A DNA stretch of 64,000 nucleotides from Burkholderia gladioli (lineage in GTDB: Bacteria > Pseudomonadota > Gammaproteobacteria > Burkholderiales > Burkholderiaceae): assembly GCF_000959725.1 (NCBI RefSeq), contig NZ_CP009322.1, forward strand, positions 3,596,001-3,660,000. The letters are read 5' to 3'. Below are positions 56,830-64,000 of the stretch, piece after piece; position 1 is the stretch's first letter, and each line of letters begins with the position of its first letter. The position numbers and the translations under genes were made by a program. The notes beneath the pieces are model-generated. The model was not told the DNA's origin. It worked only from the letters and a program-made list of their open reading frames with translations, and made no database searches.

Positions 56830-57876
56830 ATGGCTCGACACTCCGCTTTGCCTTCCTATCTCTCCCCTGATCCCGATTACGACGATGCCCTGCAGATCCG
56901 GCACGGCGTGGTGGGCGGGGTTCGTCTCTCGCTGGTCGCGCGCGGCGACGCCGAACGCGGCTTCGTGTTCGAGCGGCATCGCCGCGCGCCCGGCGAACCG
57001 GTCTCGATCCAGCGTCTCGACGCGGGCGAGCGCGCGGCGCTGGCCGCCTTCGTCGCGCATGACCCGTTCGCCGCGCCGCTGGCCAACGAATATCGCGCGG
57101 TGCTCGACGCGCTCGAGACGGCTCTCGCGCGGGCCGGCGCCGCGCCGCGCCTGGACGAGCCCGCCTACGCCTCCGAATGCGAGAGCGACGCCGAGCTGAT
57201 CGCGCTGATGCGGCGCGTCACGGCCGCCTGCGATGCCGCGCAATGCTTCTTCCACTGGTTCGTGTTCGACGAGCCGAGCGGCGAACCCGCCGTCCATCAC
57301 CTGCTGGTGGGCGGCGATCCGGCCTGGGCGCAGCGCTACACGGGCGGCCACTGGTACCTGAACGACCCGGCGCTGGCGGCCGCGCGCGAGGACACGCGGC
57401 CGATGCGCGGCAGCGCGCTGGCGCTGCCGGCCGGCCACTGGCTGCCGCGTCACGGCGCGGCGCACGGCATGGGCAGCCACCAGTTCCACCCGGCGCACCG
57501 CCGCGACGTGGCCACCGTGGGCGTGCTGCACGTAAGCACGCCGCATCCGCCACCGGCCGGCGAGGACCGGCTGTGTGCGCATCGCCGCCAGTTGCGCGGG
57601 CTGGCCAACGAGCTGCTCGAATGGCAGGTGCTGCGCCGCCGCCGCGAGCTGGCCGACACGCTGGCGCTGGAGCCGCGCGAGGTGCAGGCGCTGCGGCTGG
57701 TGGCGCGCGGCGGCAATGCGCGTCACGTGGCCGAGGAGCTCGGCGTGGGCGAGCGCGCGGTCTATCAGCTGTTCAGCGCGATCAACCGCAAGCTCGACAG
57801 CGAGCACATCCGCGTCAGCGCCAACAAGGCGCGCCAGCTCGGCCTGCTCGGCGACGGTTATATCGCGGAGCGATAA
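56830..57876 (+). CDS. LuxR-type transcription regulator
   Basis: 348 residues from ATG 56830. The C-terminal LuxR helix-turn-helix is TLALEPREVQALRLVARGGNARHVAEELGVGERAVYQLFSAINRKL. The N-terminal 250 residues could be an autoinducer-binding-like domain (HWFVFDEPSGEPAVHHLLVGGDPAWAQRY, WYLNDPALAAAREDTRPM), with the WY...D...P spacing seen in such domains, but it is longer than the LuxR norm of about 250 residues in total. No luxI-like synthase is near, so it may be a solo regulator. AGGTGG precedes the ATG. It is the likely switch for the halogenase cluster. Confidence 0.8.
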   Translation: MARHSALPSYLSPDPDYDDALQIRHGVVGGVRLSLVARGDAERGFVFERHRRAPGEPVSIQRLDAGERAALAAFVAHDPFAAPLANEYRAVLDALETALARAGAAPRLDEPAYASECESDAELIALMRRVTAACDAAQCFFHWFVFDEPSGEPAVHHLLVGGDPAWAQRYTGGHWYLNDPALAAAREDTRPMRGSALALPAGHWLPRHGAAHGMGSHQFHPAHRRDVATVGVLHVSTPHPPPAGEDRLCAHRRQLRGLANELLEWQVLRRRRELADTLALEPREVQALRLVARGGNARHVAEELGVGERAVYQLFSAINRKLDSEHIRVSANKARQLGLLGDGYIAER

Positions 57877-58179
57877 CAAAATGCATGCATATGCAGTAAA
57901 CGATCTAAGTCCTTACGCACGGCAATCCCGTTACTGTTCGTCTCAGCAGTCGAACACCAGAAACGCGATAGACACGAGAGATACGACCCCGCCGCGAGGG
58001 GCCGCCAGGAGAGAGGCGGCCGAGGCTCGTGGCGGGGGCGACACGACAAACCGAGGGGCCGGTCGCGGCCGCGAGCCATGGCGCATGCAATCCAGCCTGC
58101 GCGCTCGTAGCGAACCGGCGCGCGTTGCCGCCCGCCTTGCTGCCGAAGGTGCCCGCAGAGACACATCGGAGAAGGCTAT
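57877..58179. other. Leader and promoter region of the halogenase operon
   Basis: 303 bases. Just after the regulator stop is ATGCATGCATATGCAG, containing the 10-base palindrome TGCATATGCA at 57886-57895, in an AT-rich window that suits a promoter. No long frame with a ribosome site is present. The adenylation gene is preceded by CGGAGAAGG. Confidence 0.55.
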
Positions 58180-59775
58180 ATGGAGCAGCCAGGACACATC
58201 GTTCACGCGATCCAGACCCACGCGCTCGGCACGCCGTATCGACCGGCGCTGACCGACAGCCGCGACGATTTCAGCTATGCCGAACTCGACAGCTTCAGCA
58301 CGCGTTTCGCGCTGCGCCTGCAGTCCTACGGCTGCGCGCCGGGCGATCGCGTGGTGATGGCGGCGAGCCGCCGTGCGCTGCTGGTGGCGGCCATCGTCGG
58401 CAGCTTCAAGGCCGGCTGCGTGCACGTGCCGCTCGATCCCAAGATGCCCGCCGAGCGGCTGCGCTACATTCTCAACGACATCGCGCCGGCATTGGTGATC
58501 GTCGACGACGAGCTGGAGGCCGAGGCGCGCGCGGTGCTGCCCGGCGCCATTCCGGTGCTGCGCCTGGCCGACCTGGAGCGGCTGCGCGACCACGACGAGG
58601 CCACCCCCAGCGACGCCTGCGTGCGCGCGCTGCCGCTGCCCGAGCTGGACGGCTCGGCCACCGCCTACTGCATCTACACCTCGGGCTCGACCGGGCGGCC
58701 CAAGGGCGTGCTGATCAATCATCGCAGCATCGTCGATTTCTTCGAGGGTACGCGCGAGGTGTACGACGTGAAGATGGCCTCGCGCTGCGCCAGCTTCTCG
58801 CCGCTGCACTTCGACGTCTACCTGATGGACATGCTGTTCCCGCTCGCGCAGGGGGCCCACCTGTACGTGCACGACGACGTGATCGTGCCGGACATCATGC
58901 TCGACGCGCTGGTGGCGCACGACGTCACCCACTTCTCGGCCTGGGGCATGATGCTGGGCCTGATCGCCCAGGCCGAGGGTTTCGAGGCGGCGCGCCTGCC
59001 GGCCTTGCGCCGGATCCTGACCGGCACCGACGTGCCCGACATCAAGACCATCCAGCGCTGGCTGCGCAAGACGCCCGGCATGCAGGTGATCAACGCCTAC
59101 GGGCCCACCGAGGTGACCTGCGCGTCCACCGCCCACCTGATCGGCGAGATCGAGCCCGAGCGCCGCACGCTCTACCCGATCGGCAAGCCGCTGGCCCACG
59201 TGCGCGTGCTGCTGGTGGGCGAGGACGGCCGCGCGATCGACGCGCCCCACGTGCCCGGCGAGCTGCTGATCGGCGGCAGCCAGGTGATGGAGGGCTACTG
59301 GCACCTGCCCGAGGAAACCGCCGCGCGGCTGCTGCGCATCGACGGCGTGCCCTTCTATCGCACCGGCGACCTCTGCCACTGGCTCGAGGACGGCAGCCTG
59401 TTCTACCAGGGCCGCCGCGACAACGAGATCAAGCTCGGCGGCTATCGCATCCATCTCAACGAAATCCAGCGGGTCATCAACAGCGTGCCGCACGTGCACG
59501 CCAGCGAGATCGTGCTGCTCGACACGCGCCACGGCGAGAAGGTGCTGGCCGCCGGCGTGCTGTTCGAGCAGGGCAGGCCGGTCGACGCCGAGCGGCAGAC
59601 CGACACGATCCGGCAGCGCCTCGCGGGCGAGCTGCCGGCCTACATGGTGCCGCGCCATCTGGCGGTTCTCGACCGGTTTCCGCAGCTCTCGTCGGGAAAG
59701 ACGGATCGCAAGGCGCTTCTGTCGATATTGCAGCAACGCATCAACGCAAGCCACCAGGAGGAAGTCAATTCATGA
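58180..59775 (+). CDS. Stand-alone adenylation enzyme (amino-acid activating)
   Basis: 531 residues, a free A domain of the NRPS/DltA class. Core motifs: A3 YTSGSTGRPKG (166-176), A4 HFDVYLMD with the amino-group Asp212, A5 NAYGPTE (305-311), A6 GELLIGG, A7 FYRTGDL (392-398), A8 GRRDNEIKLGGYRIHLNEI (411-429) and A10 SSGKTDRKAL with the catalytic Lys. Asp212 argues for an amino acid and not a plain fatty acid. My hand reading of the ten pocket positions is D-V-M-S-L-G-A-C-A-K, which fits no standard code I know. It would load the carrier protein encoded next, as SyrB1 does for SyrB2. The stop overlaps the carrier start (ATGA). Confidence 0.9.
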   Translation: MEQPGHIVHAIQTHALGTPYRPALTDSRDDFSYAELDSFSTRFALRLQSYGCAPGDRVVMAASRRALLVAAIVGSFKAGCVHVPLDPKMPAERLRYILNDIAPALVIVDDELEAEARAVLPGAIPVLRLADLERLRDHDEATPSDACVRALPLPELDGSATAYCIYTSGSTGRPKGVLINHRSIVDFFEGTREVYDVKMASRCASFSPLHFDVYLMDMLFPLAQGAHLYVHDDVIVPDIMLDALVAHDVTHFSAWGMMLGLIAQAEGFEAARLPALRRILTGTDVPDIKTIQRWLRKTPGMQVINAYGPTEVTCASTAHLIGEIEPERRTLYPIGKPLAHVRVLLVGEDGRAIDAPHVPGELLIGGSQVMEGYWHLPEETAARLLRIDGVPFYRTGDLCHWLEDGSLFYQGRRDNEIKLGGYRIHLNEIQRVINSVPHVHASEIVLLDTRHGEKVLAAGVLFEQGRPVDAERQTDTIRQRLAGELPAYMVPRHLAVLDRFPQLSSGKTDRKALLSILQQRINASHQEEVNS

Positions 59776-60032
59776 AGACCGTAGATATCTTGATCCAAGT
59801 GCTGGAGAACGTGATCGGCGCGAAGCACGTGACGCCCGAGACGCGCTTTCTCGACATCGGCGGCAATTCGCTGAACCTCGTCGAAGTGCTCAAGCAGCTC
59901 AAGGCGAAGCTCGGCATCACGCCGCCGCCGCGGCTGTTCTTCGACCGCACGCGCTCGACCGTCGCCGAGCTGGCCGCGGCCACCGACGCGCTGCGCGAGG
60001 CCAGCCGCAGCCCCGCCGAGGCGGCCGGCTGA
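59772..60032 (+). CDS. Stand-alone peptidyl carrier protein
   Basis: 86 residues, PP-binding domain with the attachment motif FLDIGGNSLNLVEVL (Ser33 receives the phosphopantetheine arm). The acidic four-helix form with LFFDRTRSTVAELA as the last helix is typical. ATGA-coupled to the adenylation gene, so the two proteins act as a pair in place of a fused A-T didomain like SyrB1. The halogenase gene follows after a 153-base gap. Confidence 0.93.
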   Translation: MKTVDILIQVLENVIGAKHVTPETRFLDIGGNSLNLVEVLKQLKAKLGITPPPRLFFDRTRSTVAELAAATDALREASRSPAEAAG

Positions 60033-60185
60033 GCTGCGCCGGCCGCGGCTCCCGGCATCGATACCCAGCAACCCGTAGCGACACGTAACGAAACACGCCA
60101 GGGCGCGAGCCCCGACCCCATGCAGTGAGCCGTGACGACCCGAGCGAGCCCGCGACGGTCTTCCCTATTGATCAGGAGAACTGAG

Positions 60186-61094
60186 ATGCAGAAGCGTTTC
60201 CATCTGTCCGAGGAAGAAAAGAAGTTCTTTTACGAGAACGGTTATGCCGGCCCGTTCACGCTCTACGAGCCGGAGGAGATGACGCGCGTGTGGGAGGAGG
60301 TCCGCATGGACCTGCTGGACACCACCAACGCCGCCTTCCCGAACAGCAAGCTGAACTACGACCGGCACCTCGACATGCCGAACCTGAATCGCATGATCAG
60401 CCACCCGGCGATCGTCGACCGGATCTCCAGCATCCTCGGGCCGGACGTGCTGAGCTGGCGCACCGAGTGGTTTCCGAAGTACCCCGGCGACGAGGGCACC
60501 GACTGGCACCAGGCCGAGAGCTTCGTCGAGTTCGAGGGCACCGAGAAGCTGGAGCCCACCGCGGCCGAGGAAGGCCGGCCCTGGGAGCTGACCGCCTGGG
60601 TGGCGATGAGCGAGGCCACCAAGGCCAACGGCTGCCTGAAGCTGATGCCGGGCAGCCACCGCACCTGGTACTTCGACGAGAAGCGCAACATCCCCTTCGA
60701 GCCGGAGAACTTCAACCAGCGGGTGCTCGACGACGGCCAGAAGTCCGGCTTCTACGGCTACGACTACGAGAAGCTCAAGCTCGACCCGAAGTGGAAGCCC
60801 GACGAGGCGCGCGCCGTGCACATGGAGGTCAAGCCGGGCCAGTTCTTCATCTTCACCTCGCGCTGCATGCACGGCTCGAACCCGAACTCGACCAAGGATT
60901 CGGTGCGCTTCGGCTGGGCCACGCGCTTCGTGCCGACCCACGTGAAGGTGTACTCGGGCCAGGACTCGTTCCACCACTTCGGCGAGGTGCTGCCGCTCGA
61001 TCGCTACTCCACGGTGCTGGTGGCCGGCGAGGATCGCTACGGCCATAACCGCGTGACCCGGCCGCTCGCCGCGAAAGCGGCGGCCACGGCCTGA
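60186..61094 (+). CDS. SyrB2-like non-heme Fe(II)/2-oxoglutarate halogenase
   Basis: 302 residues, close to SyrB2 (310). The metal site reads GDEGTDWHQAESF: His108-Gln109-Ala110, where hydroxylases have Asp or Glu in place of Ala110. This His-X-Ala is the mark of carrier-protein-dependent halogenases, since chloride takes the free iron position. The second iron ligand is His229 (CMHGSNPN) and the 2-oxoglutarate Arg is Arg247 (ATRFVP), matching His235 and Arg254 of SyrB2. The stretch SILGPDVLSWRTEWFPKYPG is almost SyrB2-identical. ATG 60186 has AGGAGAAC before it. It should chlorinate an unactivated carbon of the amino acid on the adjacent carrier. Substrate and chlorination number are unknown. 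Confidence 0.93.
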   Translation: MQKRFHLSEEEKKFFYENGYAGPFTLYEPEEMTRVWEEVRMDLLDTTNAAFPNSKLNYDRHLDMPNLNRMISHPAIVDRISSILGPDVLSWRTEWFPKYPGDEGTDWHQAESFVEFEGTEKLEPTAAEEGRPWELTAWVAMSEATKANGCLKLMPGSHRTWYFDEKRNIPFEPENFNQRVLDDGQKSGFYGYDYEKLKLDPKWKPDEARAVHMEVKPGQFFIFTSRCMHGSNPNSTKDSVRFGWATRFVPTHVKVYSGQDSFHHFGEVLPLDRYSTVLVAGEDRYGHNRVTRPLAAKAAATA

Positions 61095-61097
61095 GCG

Positions 61098-61907
61098 ATG
61101 GCCGGCGCCGAGATGGCCAGGCCCCGTTCCGACTGGCTGCTGCCCGGCGCCGGCCAGCCCCGGCCGGCCGGGGGCCCCGCGCCGCGCGCGCGGCTGGTGT
61201 GCTTCCACTACGCGGGCAGCGGCGCCTCGATGTTCGCGCCGTGGGCGGCGGCCCTTCCCGACGAGGTGGAGCTGCTGGCCGTGCAGCTGCCGGGCCGCGA
61301 GACCCGGCTCGACGAGCCGCTGCGCCACGCGATGGAGGAGGTCGCGCCGCCGCTGGCCGAGGCGCTCGCGCCCTGGCTGGACCTGCCCTACGCGATGTTC
61401 GGGCACAGCACCGGCGCGCTGATCGCCTTCGACGTGGCGCGGCGCCTGCGCCGGCGCGCGCTGCCGCTGCCGCGCGTGCTGATCGCCTCGGCGCAGAACG
61501 CGCCGGACGTGAAGCCGCCGGTGATCCGCCACGTGCTCGACGACGCGGCCTTCGTGGAGGTGCTGCGCGGCTGCCGCGGCACCCCCGAGGCGATCCTCGA
61601 CGATCCGGTGCTGCTCGACCTGCTGCTGCCGCGCATCCGCGCCGACGGCGCGGTGTTCGAGACCTACCGCTACCTCGAGGAGGCGCCGCTCGACTGCCCG
61701 ATCGTGCTGTTCCACGGCACGCGCGACGCGATGGTCGACGAGGCGGGGCTGGCACGCTGGGCCCGCGAGACGCGCGGCGGGTTCCGGCGCCGCGAGTTCG
61801 GCGGCGGCCACTTCTTCGTCCACGAGCAGCAGGCGGCGGTGCTGGACGAGATCAACCGGGAGCTGGCCGTGCTGCTCGACGAGCCCAGCGCCCTTCCTAT
61901 CGGATGA
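61098..61907 (+). CDS. Type II thioesterase, first copy
   Basis: 269 residues, alpha/beta-hydrolase of the GrsT/RedJ type. The start of the domain is LVCFHYAGSGASMFAPWAAALPDEVELLAVQLPGRETRL, the nucleophile is in FGHSTGALIAFD, and the catalytic His is in EFGGGHFFVHEQ. It could clear wrongly loaded carriers, release the chlorinated amino acid, or, like SyrC, move the aminoacyl group. It starts three bases after the halogenase stop, though with a weak ribosome site. Confidence 0.9.
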   Translation: MAGAEMARPRSDWLLPGAGQPRPAGGPAPRARLVCFHYAGSGASMFAPWAAALPDEVELLAVQLPGRETRLDEPLRHAMEEVAPPLAEALAPWLDLPYAMFGHSTGALIAFDVARRLRRRALPLPRVLIASAQNAPDVKPPVIRHVLDDAAFVEVLRGCRGTPEAILDDPVLLDLLLPRIRADGAVFETYRYLEEAPLDCPIVLFHGTRDAMVDEAGLARWARETRGGFRRREFGGGHFFVHEQQAAVLDEINRELAVLLDEPSALPIG

Positions 61908-61915
61908 GACACACC

Positions 61916-62599
61916 ATGACGCAATGGAATACGGATGAGGAGCTGTTCGCGCTGCTGCGCGCCGAGCTGGCCACCTGCCCCTTGAGCGACGTGCTCGAGC
62001 AGCTGGGCTTCGGCCATCCGATGCTGCCGCCCGAGATCCGGCCGCTGTCGCCCGGGATGGTGATGGTGGGCCGCGCGATGCCGGTGCAGGACGATCCGCC
62101 GGTGCCGCATGGCGGCCTCAGGCGCTTCGACGCCAAGCCCTTCGGCCTGCTGTTCGAGTCGATCGAGGCGCTGCGCCCCGGCGAGGTCTATATCGCCAGC
62201 GGCGGCCCGGTGGACGCGGCGCGCATCGGCGACCTGCTCAGCGCGCGCGTGAAGAAGATCGGCGCGGCCGGCGTGGTGCTCAACGCCCGCGTGCGCGACG
62301 CCAACGCGATCGGCGAGCTGGGGCTGCCGGTGTTCTCGCGCGGCACCTATGCCTACGGGCTGCAGGGGCGCCACAACGTGGTCGACTACCGCTGCTCGAT
62401 CCAGGTCGGCCAGGTGCGGGTGCGCCCCGGCGACCTGCTGTTCGGCGACAACGACGGAGTTTGCGTGATCCCGCGCGAGGTCGAGCGCGAGGCGGTGACG
62501 CGCGCGCTGGCCAAGAACCGCCTGGAGCGCAAGGTGCGCGAGGCGGTGGGCGCCGGGCGCAGCGTGGTGGATGCCTTCAACGAATACAGCGTGATGTGA
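61916..62599 (+). CDS. RraA-like / 4-hydroxy-4-methyl-2-oxoglutarate aldolase-family protein
   Basis: 227 residues. The family stretch GVVLNARVRDANAIGELGLPVFSRGTYAYG and the late GDNDGVCVIPREV match the RraA/HMG-aldolase fold, with the Arg-Asp pair (VRDA) that holds pyruvate enolate and metal in the aldolases. RraA regulators of RNase E share the fold but usually lack the aldolase function. In this cluster an aldol or decarboxylase step on a 2-oxo acid is more plausible, next to the aminotransferase. ATG 61916 follows GAGACACACC. A rare member for such gene sets. Confidence 0.8.
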   Translation: MTQWNTDEELFALLRAELATCPLSDVLEQLGFGHPMLPPEIRPLSPGMVMVGRAMPVQDDPPVPHGGLRRFDAKPFGLLFESIEALRPGEVYIASGGPVDAARIGDLLSARVKKIGAAGVVLNARVRDANAIGELGLPVFSRGTYAYGLQGRHNVVDYRCSIQVGQVRVRPGDLLFGDNDGVCVIPREVEREAVTRALAKNRLERKVREAVGAGRSVVDAFNEYSVM

Positions 62600-62610
62600 G
62601 GAGACGGCCC

Positions 62611-63600
62611 GTGAGCCAAACCAGCAAGCAGGCAGGCATGATCTGGAAGAACGGCGAGATGCTGCCGTGGGAGCGCGCGCAGGTGCACGTGATGAGCCAT
62701 GCGCTGCATTACGGCACCAGCGTGTTCGAGGGGATCCGCGCCTACGCGATCGGCGACAAGGCGGCGATCCTGTGCGGCCGCGAGCATTACGAGCGGCTGC
62801 TTTTCAGCTGCAAGGTGGCGCGCATTCCCTCGCCGCTGACGGTCGAGCAGTGGATGGCGGTGAGCGCCGACACGCTGCGCGCCAACGGGTTGCGCAGCGC
62901 CTATCTGCGCCCGCTGGTGTATCGCGGCGCGGGGCCCTCGCTCGGGCTCGACGCGCGCCAGCACCCGGCCGAGGCGCTGCTGGCCGCCACGCCCTGGGGC
63001 GCCTACCTGGGCGAGGAGGCGCTCACGCTGGGCGTTGACGTGCAGGTCAGCAGCTGGCGCCGCAACGGCCCCGGCGCGGCCAGCACCATGGCCAAGATCG
63101 GCGGCCAGTACATCAACGGCCAGGCGATCGTGATGGAGGCGCGCGAGAACGGCATGAGCGAGGGCATCGCGCTCGACGGCAACGGCTTCGTCAGCGAGGG
63201 CAGCGGCGAGAACGTGTTCCTGGTGCATCGCGGCGAGATCTTCACGCCCTCGGTGGGCAGCAGCATCCTGAGCGGGATCACGCGGCAGTGCGTGATGCGC
63301 ATCGCGCGCGACCTCGGCTACACCGTCACCGAAGCCAGCATTCCGCGCGAGATGCTCTACCTGGCCGACGAGATCTTCTTCACCGGCACCGCCGTCGAGA
63401 TCTGTCCGGTGCGCTCGGTCGATCGCATGCCCGTGAGCAACGGCGTGCGCGGGCCGGTGACGCGCGCGATCCAGGACCGCTACTTCGGCATCGTGCGCGG
63501 CACCCATGCCGACAAGTGGAACTGGCTTACCACCGTGCCGGTGCCGCTGGCCGGCGAGGCGGCCGCCGGCCAGCCGGCACGCGCCGGGGTGGCCTCATGA
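62611..63600 (+). CDS. Branched-chain-type class IV aminotransferase
   Basis: 329 residues from GTG 62611, with GAGGAGAC just before it. The class IV pattern is clear: VHVMSHALHYGTSVFEGIRAY, the PLP-Lys stretch STMAKIGGQYINGQAIVMEA, then SEGSGENVFLVHRGEIFTPS and DEIFFTGTAVEICPV. It transfers an amino group between glutamate and a branched-chain 2-oxo acid. In the cluster it could form the amino acid that the adenylation enzyme loads, or remove the amino group from the product. It overlaps the next start by ATGA at 63597. Confidence 0.93.
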   Translation: MSQTSKQAGMIWKNGEMLPWERAQVHVMSHALHYGTSVFEGIRAYAIGDKAAILCGREHYERLLFSCKVARIPSPLTVEQWMAVSADTLRANGLRSAYLRPLVYRGAGPSLGLDARQHPAEALLAATPWGAYLGEEALTLGVDVQVSSWRRNGPGAASTMAKIGGQYINGQAIVMEARENGMSEGIALDGNGFVSEGSGENVFLVHRGEIFTPSVGSSILSGITRQCVMRIARDLGYTVTEASIPREMLYLADEIFFTGTAVEICPVRSVDRMPVSNGVRGPVTRAIQDRYFGIVRGTHADKWNWLTTVPVPLAGEAAAGQPARAGVAS

Positions 63601-64000
63601 GCGCGCCGCGCGAGACGCCCTGGCTGATTCCCCAGCCCGCGCCGAACGGCCGGCCGGCGCGCTTGCGGCTGTTCTGCTTCCACTACGCGGGCGCCACGGC
63701 CTCGATCTTCCGCAACTGGCGCGCGGGGCTGCCGGACTGGGTCGAGCCGGTGGCGGTGCAACTGCCGGGCCGCGAATACCGGCTCGCCGAGCCGCTGGTG
63801 GAGGACGCGCAGCCGATCGCCGCCGCGCTGGCCGAGGAGATCGAAAGCTGGCTCGACCTGCCGTTCGCCTTCTTCGGCCACAGCATGGGCGCGCTGATCG
63901 CCTTCGACCTGGCGCGGCGGCTGCGCGAGCGCGGCCACGGCGAGCCGGCGCTGTTCGTTGCCTCGGGCCGCAACGCGCCGCGTTTCCGCTGGCGCGACGC
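63597..64000 (+). CDS. Type II thioesterase, second copy (3' end outside window)
   Basis: At least 134 residues. Same family as the copy at 61098: LRLFCFHYAGATASIFRNWRAGLPDWVEPVAVQLPGREYRL, then FFGHSMGALIAFDLARRL with the nucleophile Ser. The two copies share most core positions but are clearly different proteins. ATGA-coupled to the aminotransferase. The cluster thus goes on beyond the right edge. Confidence 0.9.
   Translation, partial: MSAPRETPWLIPQPAPNGRPARLRLFCFHYAGATASIFRNWRAGLPDWVEPVAVQLPGREYRLAEPLVEDAQPIAAALAEEIESWLDLPFAFFGHSMGALIAFDLARRLRERGHGEPALFVASGRNAPRFRWRD

Noticed and set aside
56830..58179. Lux box for quorum-sensing control of the halogenase operon
   Set aside because: No dyad of the usual 18-20 base lux-box form was found; the short TGCATATGCA palindrome alone does not meet it.
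60186..61094. Plain phytanoyl-CoA dioxygenase-type hydroxylase
   Set aside because: The metal motif has Ala where hydroxylases have Asp or Glu, and the surrounding sequence is SyrB2-like.

Overview
This is a GC-rich chromosomal segment from a Burkholderia, most likely of the plant-associated group (gladioli, glumae or plantarii type). The genus call rests on the GC-rich third codon positions, the Burkholderia-style porin and the overall gene styles. The plant-associated call rests on a Ralstonia/Xanthomonas-type Hrp type III secretion system with both HrpB (AraC-type) and HrpG (OmpR-type) regulators. No rRNA, tRNA, CRISPR array or intact insertion sequence was seen.

Layout. (1) 1-9993: the end of a TonB-dependent receptor, its own TonB-ExbB-ExbD motor, a fused ABC transporter of the SbmA/YddA membrane type, a thioredoxin-fusion protein, TldE and TldD metalloprotease subunits, a small unknown protein and a DUF2891 protein. 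This looks like one locus for import, processing or export of a peptide-like molecule; its biosynthetic part is not visible and may lie left of the window. (2) 10238-11929: a chemoreceptor. (3) 11930-15450: an AT-richer patch with two DUF2778/Tlde1-type peptidoglycan effector plus immunity pairs, a duplicated leader and a GntR-type regulator. (4) 15557-40264: the hrp cluster. A leftward arm carries sctU-V-P-Q-R-S and one further gene; a rightward arm carries hrpK, sctI, J, K, L, N, O, T, then hrpB and sctC. Secreted harpin-like proteins, a harpin-lysozyme fusion and hrpG follow. Four perfect or near-perfect PIP/hrpII boxes, each with a -10 motif 30-31 bases downstream, tie these units to HrpB. 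Genes for SctD, the Hrp pilin and HpaB are not seen.

(5) 40326-45394: a LysR regulator and an ABC importer of the Fe3+/2-aminoethylphosphonate type. (6) 45372-50467: a LOG-like protein, a porin, a dye-decolorizing peroxidase with an encapsulin cargo tail next to its encapsulin shell, and a ketopantoate reductase-like protein. (7) 51043-56088: a branched-chain 2-oxoacid dehydrogenase (bkd) operon whose E3 gene carries a one-base frameshift. (8) 56830-64000, running off the right edge: a LuxR-type regulator followed by a stand-alone adenylation enzyme, a carrier protein, a SyrB2-like non-heme iron halogenase with the diagnostic His-X-Ala triad, two type II thioesterases, an RraA-like protein and a branched-chain aminotransferase.

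The halogenase cluster is the strongest candidate for an undescribed system: an amino acid would be activated, loaded on a free-standing carrier and chlorinated there, with the fate of the product decided by genes partly beyond the window. The TonB/TldD/TldE/ABC locus and the two Tlde1-type pairs beside the Hrp cluster are the next most interesting.
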